A DNA stretch of 64,000 bases from assembly GCA_947383005.1 (NCBI GenBank), contig CANDBT010000016.1:1-64000 (forward strand), given 5' to 3'. Position numbers and translations under genes: made by a program. Below, in pieces: positions 1 through 8,029 of this stretch. The stretch is from an uncultured bacterium (GTDB taxonomy: Bacteria > Bacillota > Clostridia > Lachnospirales > Lachnospiraceae). How positions within the stretch are numbered: position 1 is the first letter of the stretch; each line of letters starts with the position of its first letter. Below the pieces are notes generated by a model. That model had not been told where the DNA came from. It saw only the letters and a program-made list of their open reading frames with translations, and ran no database searches.

Positions 1-190
1 TAACTTATCAGAATTTGCGAAGCAAATTTTGATAAAAGGCGCGTTCTTAGCGCCGCAAATCCGATTACAGGAAGCCGTTTTTGCTTCCTGTAATATAACT
101 TATCAGAATTTGCGAAGCAAATTTTGATAAAAGGCGCGTTCTTAGCGCCGCAAATCCGATTACAGGAAGCCGTTTTTGCTTCCTGTAATA
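1..190. repeat. 95-bp three-hairpin repeat, two tandem units (locus 1)
   Basis: Two apparently identical 95-bp units follow each other directly; the array may continue left of the window. Each unit folds into three hairpins: a TTATCAGAATTTG stem closed by its complement, a short GGCGC/GCGCC stem, and ATTACAGGAAGC pairing with GCTTCCTGTAAT. The same architecture recurs at 12466-12652, 14998-15249 and 22880-22963. No protein is encoded; the open frame across it is a by-product of the repeat. Confidence 0.85.
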
Positions 191-208
191 TAAAGATAAA
201 AAGGAAAG

Positions 209-249
209 GAAACACCGTCGTCGGGGGAAAGGGCCTGGGGCGGTGTTTC
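209..249. terminator. Probable bidirectional terminator after the lipoprotein gene
   Basis: GAAACACCG (209-217) pairs with CGGTGTTTC (241-249). On the minus strand the stem is followed by a T-rich run, placing it just past the stop of the lipoprotein gene at 261-884; on the plus strand it is followed by a shorter T run. Confidence 0.6.
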
Positions 250-260
250 TTTAGGTTGTG

Positions 261-884
261 TCAGTACCCGCTGTTTATGACTTTCCAGTTATCGGATTTG
301 GATTTGCGGGCAATGCTGATGGAACGCATGGGGTTTCCGGCGCTTTTGTCTTTTCCGGTCAGTACCAGGTAGATGATGATATTGCCTGGCGGGTATTCGG
401 ATTCGATACCTGTATTCTTGTACATAGGGAAGTCGTCCTCTGCCGGCAGGATTTCTTCTACGCCGCCAAAACCAGGGGATTTTTCCGTAAAATAATATCG
501 GGCCAGTTCCTCTGTCGCCGCCAGTTCTTCGTCTGTCAGGGATGCGGCATAGGCGGGAGCGTCTTGGCTTTGATCGGTTTCAACGGTATAGTTAGAACCG
601 TAAACGATAAATTCAGAAGGGATAAAGCTGAGGGAATCACGTTCTTCATCAGCCAAAGTATAATACCAGTCCAGCCACTTTTGTGTATCTTCTGACAATT
701 CGCTCTTTTTTTTGGATATGCCGTTGAATTTGATTATTTCGTCCTCCGCGGAAGCTGATTCTTCCGACTGGCTGCATGGTGAAGAGGGGGACTCCTGGGA
801 GGGGGAGCCGTCGGGAGAACCGGCACAGCCGCAGAACAGCAAAGCTCCTGTGATCAGGAGAATGGATATTTTTTCCCAGTACAT
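261..884 (-). CDS. Hypothetical secreted lipoprotein
   Basis: A 207-residue protein of unknown function. The N-terminus is a type II signal peptide: a short charged start, a hydrophobic stretch and a lipobox ending at a cysteine (LLFCGC, around residue 20), so it should be a lipid-anchored extracytoplasmic protein. A Ser/Glu/Pro-rich linker follows (about residues 22-50), then a soluble domain with no motif I recognise. A good ribosome site (AAAGGAGG) precedes the ATG. It is transcribed away from the Crp/Fnr gene at 996, and the divergent region contains a 15-bp palindrome, TTGCTATTATAGCAA, which may be a regulatory site. Membership of any named family is not claimed. Confidence 0.75.
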   Translation of the reverse strand: MYWEKISILLITGALLFCGCAGSPDGSPSQESPSSPCSQSEESASAEDEIIKFNGISKKKSELSEDTQKWLDWYYTLADEERDSLSFIPSEFIVYGSNYTVETDQSQDAPAYAASLTDEELAATEELARYYFTEKSPGFGGVEEILPAEDDFPMYKNTGIESEYPPGNIIIYLVLTGKDKSAGNPMRSISIARKSKSDNWKVINSGY

Positions 885-995
885 AACAAATGCCTCCTTT
901 TTGCTATTATAGCAATAAAAGAGCGGAAAAAAATGAAGATATTTATAACATTATTTGAATTTTTATAACACTTACAGTTTGTCAAAGAACAGGGG

Positions 996-1664
996 ATGAA
1001 TATGAAAAATCGGATATTTACAGACAACGAAGAGAAATTGCTTAAGACTATCGGAACGGTAATTCAGGTTCAGCCGGGACATCCCGTCTATATGAAAGGC
1101 GATGTGGCGGAACGGGTTTATTATGTGATAAAAGGGCGTGTTCGGGTTTATGAAAATATTTCTTCCGGCCGGGAAATGACGCTGGACGTGGTGGAGGCAG
1201 GCCGGATTTTTGGTGAATCCGCTTTTGTGGGGGGAAATTTGCGGCCGACTTGCGTACAGGCGGTCAATGCAGTCACTCTGATTTCCATGCGGGTGAGTGA
1301 TCTGCTGCCATATTTCCGGCAGGAACCGGATCTGGCGCTGCATTTTCTCCAGCTCTGCTCGTACACAATGGATTATCTGACGGAGAGGATGGAGGATCAA
1401 TGCCTGCTTGACCGATATGGTAAGGTAGCGAATTATCTTTTGAACGAGACCAGGATGGATTCGGAGGAGAAAGGGACAGTGGGAGGCGTGCTTCCCTACA
1501 CACATGAAGATCTGGCGGTATCCCTGGGGCTTAACCGTTCTACGGTGACTATGGTACTGAAAAAATTTGAGAAGGAAGGATGGGTGTCCAGCGGATATCA
1601 GCAAGTAAAGGTTATCAATCGGAAAGCTCTGGAAGAAATGGTGGAGCAGCAAAAAAATCAGTAA
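996..1664 (+). CDS. Crp/Fnr-family transcriptional regulator
   Basis: A 222-residue regulator. Residues about 20-130 form the cyclic-nucleotide-type beta-roll sensor (GHPVYMKGDVAERVYYVIKG, later a GRIFGESAF segment). The C-terminus holds a winged helix-turn-helix with the typical order YTHEDLAVSLGLNRSTVTMV near residues 168-187. No cysteine cluster for an Fnr iron-sulfur centre is visible at the N-terminus, so it is more likely a Crp-like or CprK-like ligand sensor; the ligand is unknown. A possible binding site, TTGTT-N8-AACAA, sits about 40 bp before the predicted start of yitT transcription, so yitT is a plausible target (inference). An ATG two codons downstream is an equally good start. 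Confidence 0.88.
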   Translation: MNMKNRIFTDNEEKLLKTIGTVIQVQPGHPVYMKGDVAERVYYVIKGRVRVYENISSGREMTLDVVEAGRIFGESAFVGGNLRPTCVQAVNAVTLISMRVSDLLPYFRQEPDLALHFLQLCSYTMDYLTERMEDQCLLDRYGKVANYLLNETRMDSEEKGTVGGVLPYTHEDLAVSLGLNRSTVTMVLKKFEKEGWVSSGYQQVKVINRKALEEMVEQQKNQ

Positions 1665-1675
1665 AAATCTTAGAA

Positions 1676-1718
1676 TTGTTACATATACAACAATGTTTTT
1701 TCGGCCTTACGTTATAAT
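1676..1718 (+). promoter_or_regulatory. Candidate promoter of the YitT gene with Crp/Fnr-type half-sites
   Basis: A perfect -10 box TATAAT lies at 1713-1718 but no good -35 box can be found at the right spacing. In its place is an inverted repeat TTGTT-N8-AACAA (1676-1693) centred about 40 bp before the predicted start point, the usual position for an activator of the Crp/Fnr class that replaces -35 contacts. The gene for such a regulator ends just upstream. Confidence 0.35.
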
Positions 1719-1823
1719 GAAAATCAGAAAGAGAGTTTCTGAAAAATGTATAAGTGGCGATAGTTCAGACGGGCGAGAAGATGTTCCGCCTGGATTGCCA
1801 CGATAAACGAGGGAGGAAAGAAG

Positions 1824-2414
1824 ATGAAACAGGGAAAGACATTGATGTATATTGTGGCGGGGAATCTGTTGCTGGCTTTTGCTGTCTGTGCGTTTGTGGT
1901 TCCCAATCATTTTATGGCAGGAGGCTCTACAGGAGTAGCTTTGGCGCTGCATTCGTGGATACCCCTTCCCTTATCTGCGATTACTGCTGTGGTGAATACT
2001 TCTTTGTTTGTATTGGGGTTTGTCTGCCTGGGAAAGAAATTTGCTGCGGCTTCTCTGTGTTCGACGGTTATTTATCCGATGGTAATGGGTGTGATGGAAA
2101 AGCTGCCTTTGGGCCAGTGGTTCGGCGGGAATCTTATGTTGTCTGCGGTTTTGGCCGGGGTGTTTATGGGAGGCGGCATTGGCCTGGTGCTGCGGGCCGG
2201 CGGTTCCACAGGCGGTATGGATATCCCCCCTTGTATCCTGCAAAAGGTTAAACATATTCCTGTCGGGGTTTCGATGGTCTGTTTTGATTTGGTGATTTTG
2301 GCTGCGCAGATGTTGCGGGGGTCATGGGAAGGGATTTTCTACGGAATGACGATTATTGTTCTTACTTCGGCCATGGTAAGTTTATACTCAAGAACATGCT
2401 TATTGGCCCAATAA
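1824..2414 (+). CDS. YitT-family integral membrane protein, short form
   Basis: A 196-residue membrane protein with five to six hydrophobic segments. The N-terminal VVPNHFMAGGSTGVALAL stretch and the later LRAGGSTGGMDI motif are hallmarks of the YitT/DUF161 family, whose transport substrate is not established. Full-length YitT proteins run to about 280 residues and carry a soluble DUF2179 domain at the C-terminus; here the protein stops right after the last membrane helix, so that domain is absent. This could be a natural short form or an old truncation; no matching remnant was found downstream. The start has a clear GGAGG site. It follows a possible Crp/Fnr-controlled promoter. Confidence 0.8.
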   Translation: MKQGKTLMYIVAGNLLLAFAVCAFVVPNHFMAGGSTGVALALHSWIPLPLSAITAVVNTSLFVLGFVCLGKKFAAASLCSTVIYPMVMGVMEKLPLGQWFGGNLMLSAVLAGVFMGGGIGLVLRAGGSTGGMDIPPCILQKVKHIPVGVSMVCFDLVILAAQMLRGSWEGIFYGMTIIVLTSAMVSLYSRTCLLAQ

Positions 2415-2585
2415 TCGGGTGATTTTGTGGAAATTAAAAAGAACAATAAATTGAAAAAATCTATTGAACATTTCCCTTATTTCGTGATAAACTTGATATG
2501 TGACGTTTTTCTAAGCCACTTTAACGCTGACTTTAGTTTTCAGGTCTGCCTGGATGGCTTAAATGTGACTGTAGGAGGCGCGAAC

Positions 2586-3275
2586 ATGAGATTATCCGAA
2601 AAAAAAACTGACGAGAACGCCAGGATGTATGCCAGCCGTGTGATATTGGACAATATTATCAACTTGGAGCTGCCGCCGGGATCCGGGCTTAGTGAAAACG
2701 AATTGTCCGGTTTATTGAACCTGTCCCGTACTCCGGTGCGGGAAGCATTGATTGAGATGAGGCGGATGGGATTGGTTGAAATTATTCCCCAGAAGGGAAG
2801 TTTCGTGACAAAGATTGATTATGAGCTGATTGAGGAAGCAAAATTTATGCGCCTGGCTTTGGAAAATGCCGTTTTGCGTTTGGGGTGTGAACAAGGGGTT
2901 TCCGAGCATATTTTGAATCAGCTTAAAGAAAATCTGGAACAGCAGAGTATGTATACCTTATCGGAGGAAGCGTACAGCACGGTAATCGGATTAGACAACT
3001 CTTTTCATCGCCTGCTGTTTGAAGCGGTAGATAAGATACGGACTTATGAGCTGCTGCAGACACAGATGGTCCATTTTGACCGGCTGCGGACGTTGGCTTA
3101 TAAGGCGCTGAAGGGCGAAAAGAATAGTGTGACGCTGAAGGATCACGAAAATATTTTGTATGCATTGATAAGAAGGGATTATGAATTGGGCGAGATGGTG
3201 ATGGCGCGTCATCTGACGAGGCATCAAGTGGAAAAAAAGGAGCTGGACAGCCTTTATCCGGAGTACTTCTTGTAA
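2586..3275 (+). CDS. GntR-family regulator with FCD ligand domain
   Basis: A 229-residue regulator. The winged helix N-terminus shows the GntR signature (NELSGLLNLSRTPVREALIE, about residues 40-60, then GLVEIIPQKGSFV). The remainder is an all-helical FCD domain with the usual metal- or acid-binding histidines (FHRLLFEAV, then KDHENILYAL and ARHLTRH). The start is set at 2586 because GTAGGAGG lies just before that ATG; a longer frame exists upstream but lacks support. FCD regulators commonly control sugar-acid genes. It is next to the hexuronate block, and an 18-bp palindrome between the divergent dehydrogenase and TRAP genes (5722-5739) has the shape of a GntR operator, so it is the likely regulator of that block (inference). 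Confidence 0.88.
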   Translation: MRLSEKKTDENARMYASRVILDNIINLELPPGSGLSENELSGLLNLSRTPVREALIEMRRMGLVEIIPQKGSFVTKIDYELIEEAKFMRLALENAVLRLGCEQGVSEHILNQLKENLEQQSMYTLSEEAYSTVIGLDNSFHRLLFEAVDKIRTYELLQTQMVHFDRLRTLAYKALKGEKNSVTLKDHENILYALIRRDYELGEMVMARHLTRHQVEKKELDSLYPEYFL

Positions 3276-3394
3276 GAATCCAAAGTTTTGGCGCTGAACC
3301 GTGGGGAAACAGGCTGTGAAACGCAGGGCATGGAATTACGGTGAAGATATGAACAAAAAGAGAAATGCGGGCAGGCGGGCAAAACAAAAGAAAT

Positions 3395-3431
3395 GGGGCC
3401 GCTGCAAAATGGTATATTTTGCAGCGGCCCC
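3395..3431. terminator. Bidirectional terminator between convergent genes
   Basis: A perfect 16-bp stem: GGGGCCGCTGCAAAAT (3395-3410), a 5-nt loop, then its complement (3416-3431). It separates the GntR gene from the convergent zinc dehydrogenase, serving both strands. Confidence 0.8.
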
Positions 3432-3439
3432 ATAAATTA

Positions 3440-4459
3440 TTAGTACATGGTAACGACTACTTTCATATACTGGTTGGGATGTTTTTCAATATCGCGGATG
3501 ATTTCCGGCGCCTCGTCAATCGAGATGGTTTTTGTCAGGATTTTTGCCATGTCTACTTTTTTTGAGCAGATGATATCGATGGCTTCCTCAAATTCCCTGG
3601 CGCTGGTACGCGCCCCCCGGATGTCGATTTCCTTACGGGTGATGACATCGGTCGGCAGAGATGTTTCGGTTTTTGGCCAGCCGGTTAAAGTGATACGTCC
3701 TGCGTGGCTTACGTAGTCGAAGGTAGAGCGGATAGCCGAATTGGCGCCGCTGCATTCCATAACCTGCTGGGCCATCACTCCGTTGGTGATTTCCCGAATG
3801 CGTTCCACGGGATCTTCTTCTTTGGAGTTGATGATATATTCAATACCCAATTCTTTGGCAAAGTCGAGACGTTCCTGTACTAAATCAAGAAGAATTGCGT
3901 GCGCGCCGTAGGCTTCGGCTACCATACCAGCTACAAGGCCGATAGGGCCTGCGCCGATGATTACGCAGTACTCTCCGGCAGTAAGGCCGCCCCGGTGGAT
4001 GCCGTGGAGGGAGATGGTCAGCGGTTCGGCCATAGCGGCATCAGTCCAGCTCATATCTTCCGGCATTTTGATCAGCATGTCTGCCGGATGGCAGAAATAC
4101 TCAGCCATGCCGCCTTCGCTGTGGACACCCAACACCCGAAGGCTGGTACAGCAGTTGGTACGGCCGATACTGCAGGGGTAGCAGTCACCGCAGTAAAGAT
4201 AAGGGTCAACGATGACTTTATCTCCGGCTTTCAGGCCTTTGGGGTTATTCTCGGGGATCTCTTCGATGATGCCGGCGAGTTCATGGCCGATGGTCCGGGG
4301 ATAGGAAACCAGGGTGTTGGTACCACGGAAGGCGCCAATATCGCTGCCGCAGATACCGGCGCTCATAATGCGGATCAGGGCTTCTCCCGGCTGAGGAGTG
4401 GGTTTTTCTCTTTCCATAATGGAAACTTCCCAGGGTTTGGATAAATAAACAGCTTTCAT
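3440..4459 (-). CDS. Zinc-dependent medium-chain dehydrogenase (sugar-acid/polyol type)
   Basis: A 339-residue NAD(P)-dependent dehydrogenase of the medium-chain zinc family. It shows the catalytic zinc segment (GICGSDIGAFRG, then GHELAGIIEEI), the four-cysteine structural zinc lobe (YCGDCYPCSIGRTNCC), and the nucleotide-binding GAGPIGLVAG. The start has an AAGGAGG site. It is the second gene of a two-gene operon with the paralogous dehydrogenase upstream (4517-5542), divergent from TRAP-uxuA-uxuB. Related enzymes in such clusters oxidise L-gulonate, galactonate or similar acids at C5, which would feed fructuronate to UxuB; that substrate is an inference. Sorbitol- or threonine-dehydrogenase-like activity is the alternative. 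Confidence 0.85.
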   Translation of the reverse strand: MKAVYLSKPWEVSIMEREKPTPQPGEALIRIMSAGICGSDIGAFRGTNTLVSYPRTIGHELAGIIEEIPENNPKGLKAGDKVIVDPYLYCGDCYPCSIGRTNCCTSLRVLGVHSEGGMAEYFCHPADMLIKMPEDMSWTDAAMAEPLTISLHGIHRGGLTAGEYCVIIGAGPIGLVAGMVAEAYGAHAILLDLVQERLDFAKELGIEYIINSKEEDPVERIREITNGVMAQQVMECSGANSAIRSTFDYVSHAGRITLTGWPKTETSLPTDVITRKEIDIRGARTSAREFEEAIDIICSKKVDMAKILTKTISIDEAPEIIRDIEKHPNQYMKVVVTMY

Positions 4460-4516
4460 TTTTTTCCTCCTTTTTAGATATGATTAACAGCAAAAATTTA
4501 AGGTTTTCGCATGTTT

Positions 4517-5542
4517 TTATAAATTTTCAAAAGTCAAGACGATTTTGCGAATGGACGGATCATGGGTGTCTACAAAGTCAAAGGCTTCCTGTGCATGGGT
4601 CATAGGGAACCGATGGGAGATAGAGCCGTTAAGATCCAGTTTTCCGGCTTCAATCAGTTCGATTGCTTTTCCAAACATCTTGTTTTGGAGACGGGAACCA
4701 CGGACATCCAATTCTTTGGAGGTAATCAAAAACTGATTTACTTCGATAGGTGCGGTGGAGAAGCCCATAACCATGACTCTTCCGGCATTGCCCGTAGCTT
4801 TTAATAATGTCAACAAAGAGTCTTTTGTGCCCGAGGCATCGATGGATACGGTAGAGCCATGGCCGTCCGTATATTCTTTGACTTTTTCCTCCAGATTTTC
4901 GGTCAATACATTGATGGTATAAGATGCGCCGTTCGCTTTTGCCGCTTCAAGCTTGGCATCTACGATATCGGCTACGATGATGTGACCGCATATCTGCCGG
5001 GCGATTTTGAGGATAGAGCTTCCTAAGGCTCCGGCGCCTAAAATCAGCAACATGTCATCCTGGACGAGCTGGGCGCGGGAACAAGCCTGAATGGCGATGG
5101 TAGTGGGCTCGATCATTACGGCATCTTCATCGGAAAGGGAGTCGGGGAGCAAATAGCAATCTTCTTCCGGTACGGCCATGTATTCCCGGTAGCCGCCGTC
5201 AATGTGCACGCCCCGTACGGCTAAGTTGTCACAAACGTTTCCTCTTCCGATACGGCACGGATAACAGTGGCCGCAGCTTGTGACCTGATTGATGATTACC
5301 CGGTCGCCGGCTTTGAATTTTGTTGCGTTTTCCCCGACGGATTCTACGCGTCCTACCATCTCATGTCCGATGATTCTCGGATAGGTAGCAGCGGCATTCG
5401 TGCCGTGATAGATGCCGACATCGGAACCGCAGATACCAGCCGCGGTTAATTTAACCAGTACATTGTTCTTCTCATCAATAGATGGTTTCTCCAAATCAAT
5501 GATTTTTAACTGGTTGGGGGCAGCAATTTGTACAGCTTTCAT
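4517..5542 (-). CDS. Zinc-dependent medium-chain dehydrogenase, paralog
   Basis: A 341-residue paralog of the gene downstream. The same landmarks are present: GICGSDVGIYHG, GHEMVGRVESVG, structural zinc cysteines in SCGHCYPCRIGRGNVC, and the Rossmann GAGALGSSIL. The start is placed at the ATG at 5542 because AAAGGAG lies ten bases upstream; a GTG three codons earlier is too close to that site. It heads the two-gene dehydrogenase operon transcribed divergently from dctP. The two copies differ enough to suggest two substrates or two steps, for example oxidation of two epimeric hexonates (inference). Its upstream region holds a TTGTATGG half-site matching one arm of the 5722-5739 palindrome. Confidence 0.85.
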   Translation of the reverse strand: MKAVQIAAPNQLKIIDLEKPSIDEKNNVLVKLTAAGICGSDVGIYHGTNAAATYPRIIGHEMVGRVESVGENATKFKAGDRVIINQVTSCGHCYPCRIGRGNVCDNLAVRGVHIDGGYREYMAVPEEDCYLLPDSLSDEDAVMIEPTTIAIQACSRAQLVQDDMLLILGAGALGSSILKIARQICGHIIVADIVDAKLEAAKANGASYTINVLTENLEEKVKEYTDGHGSTVSIDASGTKDSLLTLLKATGNAGRVMVMGFSTAPIEVNQFLITSKELDVRGSRLQNKMFGKAIELIEAGKLDLNGSISHRFPMTHAQEAFDFVDTHDPSIRKIVLTFENL

Positions 5543-5666
5543 ACTTAACACGCTCCTTTTTAAGATAATTTGCAGAAAGATATTTTATCTGCCATACAAG
5601 ATAATCTCGCACTTTTCTTTAAAAATGTCAATAACACAGGTTAAAAAAAATCAACTTTGTGAAAGA

Positions 5667-5710
5667 TTGACAATTAATTTATTGAAATTTTGTAAACTAT
5701 TGCGTATTTA
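5667..5710 (+). promoter_or_regulatory. Candidate promoters of the TRAP-uxuAB operon
   Basis: Two overlapping candidates: TTGACA (5667-5672), 17-bp spacer, TTGTAA (5690-5695); and TTGAAA (5682-5687), 17-bp spacer, TATTTA (5705-5710). From the second, transcription would begin near 5717, just before the 5722-5739 palindrome, so a bound repressor would block it. Confidence 0.45.
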
Positions 5711-5721
5711 TTATTTTTGAC

Positions 5722-5739
5722 TTGTATGGTACCATACAA
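5722..5739. promoter_or_regulatory. Perfect 18-bp palindrome, likely GntR/FCD operator
   Basis: TTGTATGGTACCATACAA reads the same on both strands. It lies between the divergent dehydrogenase and TRAP operons, just downstream of the candidate plus-strand promoters. The TGGTACCA core is of the kind bound by FadR-like GntR dimers. A single TTGTATGG half-site is also present on the minus strand near 5592-5599. The GntR/FCD gene at 2586-3275 is the obvious candidate binder. Confidence 0.65.
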
Positions 5740-5817
5740 ATAGAGTTTTTATTATGACTGGCCATAAGAAACAGGCATGTGGCTGGTCAAACACAAAATC
5801 AAAAGGAGGATTACAAC

Positions 5818-6897
5818 ATGAAAAAAATGAAAAGGCTTGCAGCGCTCGGAACAGCGGTAGTACTTGCGGCAGGTATGATGGCCGGGTGCGGAGGCTCTTC
5901 CGGTTCTTCTACGGCTACCACGGCGGCAGGCGGCGGTGAGGCAGCAGGCGGCGGGGCAGCGGGCGGCTCAGAAGGCGGAGTGGAAAAGATTGATCTGGTT
6001 TTCAGCCATATTAATGCAGAAACCCATACCTGGCACAAAATGGCATTGAAGTTTAAGGAATTAATCGAAGAAAAATCTGGTGGCAATATTACCGTTACGA
6101 TTTATCCGAACAACCAGCTTGGTTCCGAAATTGAGACTGTTCAGTCTGCTATTGCGGGCATGGGAGATTGCGATATCGTCCTTACTGGTGAGTCCATGCA
6201 GACTTATGTGGAAGAGCTTGGTATTATCGGCATGCCTTATGCCATTACCAGCGATGAGCATATGGATGCGGTATTGAATGGCGAGGTAGGCGAGGAGCTG
6301 GATTCCCTGATGCTCTCCGCAGGACTTAGAAATCTGGGCGCAATTAAACGTGGGCCGCGTAATATTACTTCCAATAAAGAAATCCATTCTCCGGATGACC
6401 TGCAGGGCTTTATCATCCGTACACCAGAGTCCAGCATGACGATGGCGGCATTTGAAGCAATGGGCGCTAAGCCGACTCCAATGGCCTTTTCCGAGATTTT
6501 CACCTCTTTGCAGCAGGGCGTTATTCATGGGCAGGAGAACCCGCTGGCCAATATTTACGACGCTTCCTTATATGAAGTGCAGGATTACGTTATCGAGAGC
6601 GAGCATCTGCGGGCGTGGGTTTACATGGCTATTTCCGAGGCAAGATTCAGCTCCTTCTCTCCTGAAGCCCAGGCTATGATTGAAGAGTGCGCTTCCGAGG
6701 CTATTGCTTATGAGCATGAGCTGTTCCTTGAGGAAGAGGCAACCTTGAAAACCACGCTGGAAGAGAAAGGGATGACCTTTATCGAAGTTGACCAGGTGCC
6801 TTTCAAAGAAAAGGCAGTTTCCGGCGTCCTGAGCGTGCTTACCGACAGACAGAAAGCTATTTATGACAAGATCGTGGCAGCAGATCCGGCAGCGTAA
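5818..6897 (+). CDS. dctP: TRAP transporter substrate-binding lipoprotein DctP
   Basis: A 359-residue extracytoplasmic solute receptor of the DctP type. It begins with a lipoprotein signal (cysteine in MMAGCGG, about residue 22) and a Gly/Ala-rich tether, then the binding fold. Family features include the LGSEIETVQSAIAGMGDC segment, the IKRGPRNITSNKEIHSPDDL strand pair with the carboxylate-binding arginine, and FTSLQQGVIHGQENPLANIY. ATG 5818 is chosen because AAAAGGAGG precedes it by eight bases; a longer frame from 5779 has no ribosome site. It is the first gene of the sugar-acid operon, and the uxuA/uxuB partners point to a hexuronate or hexonate ligand. A terminator and a structured insertion separate it from dctQ. 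Confidence 0.92.
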   Translation: MKKMKRLAALGTAVVLAAGMMAGCGGSSGSSTATTAAGGGEAAGGGAAGGSEGGVEKIDLVFSHINAETHTWHKMALKFKELIEEKSGGNITVTIYPNNQLGSEIETVQSAIAGMGDCDIVLTGESMQTYVEELGIIGMPYAITSDEHMDAVLNGEVGEELDSLMLSAGLRNLGAIKRGPRNITSNKEIHSPDDLQGFIIRTPESSMTMAAFEAMGAKPTPMAFSEIFTSLQQGVIHGQENPLANIYDASLYEVQDYVIESEHLRAWVYMAISEARFSSFSPEAQAMIEECASEAIAYEHELFLEEEATLKTTLEEKGMTFIEVDQVPFKEKAVSGVLSVLTDRQKAIYDKIVAADPAA

Positions 6898-6913
6898 AAT
6901 GTCTGATGCAAAA

Positions 6914-6936
6914 GAAAACCGCCATTGGCGGTTTTC
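6914..6936 (+). terminator. Intra-operon terminator after dctP
   Basis: GAAAACCGCC pairs perfectly with GGCGGTTTTC around a 3-nt loop. Its place just after dctP suggests partial termination, so that more binding protein than membrane subunits is made (inference). The following T run is short. Confidence 0.65.
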
Positions 6937-6945
6937 CCATATAAG

Positions 6946-7163
6946 CTAGTACTGCCTTGCGGAAATTCCGGTGAATTCGGCACTCGCTATTTCCGCCCTC
7001 TGCACGCCTGCAAAGCTAGACGTAGGCACCACTACGTTGCTAAGCGCCAGTGGCGCTTGTTCAGCAAGGACCGAAACGGAGTGTAGAACGTCGCTTTGCA
7101 GACGCACAGATGACGAAAATATCAAGCACTGTATTCACCATTATTTCCGCAATGCAGTACTAG
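6946..7163. repeat. Palindromic element C1 inside the TRAP operon
   Basis: About 218 bp bounded by near-perfect inverted ends (CTAGTACTGCcTTGCGGAAAT and its complement, one mismatch in 21). Inner hairpins include CGTAGnnnnnnnCTACG and AAGCGCCAGTGGCGCTT. It encodes no supported protein. It sits between dctP and dctQ, shares a CTAG end with the next element, and looks like a small non-autonomous insertion or structured RNA segment. Confidence 0.7.
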
Positions 7164-7325
7164 TACTCCGTACTTGAAGTTCCTGTGTAAATTTTCGAGG
7201 ATATTTTTTCGAGTGTGCAAGTTCAGAAACGGAGGCGTAGCGGGCTACGCTGAGTATTCTGGACTTGTGCAATCGGGAAAATAGACCGAAATATTTACAC
7301 AAGGGTTTTCAGTACGAAGTACTAG
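7160..7325. repeat. Palindromic element C2 abutting C1
   Basis: About 166 bp with imperfect inverted ends (CTAGTACTCCGTACTTGAA against the complement of TTTTCAGTACGAAGTACTAG, then GTGTAAAT/ATTTACAC). A strong inner stem, GCGTAGC-GG-GCTACGC, is flanked by a second arm pair around GCAAGTTCAGAA/TTCTGGACTTG. It shares the CTAGTACT edge with C1. From 7326 to the dctQ ribosome site I see no further feature. Confidence 0.6.
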
Positions 7326-7537
7326 TGTTAAGAACTCGTAAAGAGAGCTTTTCAAGATGTGATCCCGAATTCTCCCTGTGCCTGGATTTGTGAGATGAAT
7401 TTTGCCAGATATGCGCAAAATTGCGGGGCGTTCAGGTATGTGTGTTACGTTTATTAATTTTGAGCGTATCCGGAAATCGGCCGCAAAGGCAGGGGCAAGA
7501 GGGGCTCCGGGAGGCATCAAGATATTTAGGAGGAAAA

Positions 7538-8026
7538 ATGGACAAGATCATCAAAATTTATAAAGAGGTCATGACCGGTATAGGCATTATCGGCCTGATT
7601 GGCTTTATTGCCAGCGTCCTGATTCAAGTCGTTTCCCGTACTTTCCTTCCGACGGCTCCCAACTGGACGGAAGAGGCAGCCAGATATCTGTTTATTTACA
7701 TGGTTGCTTTTGCCGGGAATGCCGCGGTATTGAATGATGAATATGTGGGCGTGGATATGTTGGTAGAAAAATTCCCCGAATTTTTGCGAAAGGGGATAAG
7801 CCTGGTTATTATGGTTGTTTTGTGTATCTTTTCAGGATTTATATTTATTAATTGCGTTGTTGGTCCCAAGGGATTGCTTGCGGTGACTCCGCCGGCGATG
7901 GTATCTACCGCCTTGACCATTCCCATGAAGTATATCTATGCTTCAGAAATCTTTTTGTTTGGATGCTATGTGATCAGCTTTATCATGCGGATATACATGA
8001 TACTGTCTAAGAAGAAAGAGGGGTAG
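7538..8026 (+). CDS. dctQ: TRAP transporter small membrane subunit DctQ
   Basis: A 162-residue protein with four hydrophobic helices, the size and pattern of DctQ. The diagnostic segment is WTEEAARYLFIYMVAFAGNA (about residues 46-65), followed by an EYVGVDMLVEKFP loop. ATG 7538 is chosen for its TTAGGAGG site; the longer frame from 7421 runs through unsupported sequence. It ends three bases before dctM, so the two are certainly co-transcribed. DctQ and DctM form the membrane part of a sodium- or proton-driven importer served by DctP. Confidence 0.92.
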   Translation: MDKIIKIYKEVMTGIGIIGLIGFIASVLIQVVSRTFLPTAPNWTEEAARYLFIYMVAFAGNAAVLNDEYVGVDMLVEKFPEFLRKGISLVIMVVLCIFSGFIFINCVVGPKGLLAVTPPAMVSTALTIPMKYIYASEIFLFGCYVISFIMRIYMILSKKKEG

Positions 8027-8029
8027 AAT

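Noticed and set aside
972-1652. Long minus-strand ORF opposite the Crp/Fnr gene
   Set aside because: The plus-strand frame has clear sensor and helix-turn-helix motifs; the antisense frame is a codon-bias shadow.
7245-7520. Minus-strand ORF of 91 codons in the dctP-dctQ gap
   Set aside because: It begins beyond and runs through the C2 palindrome, has no ribosome site and opposes the operon.
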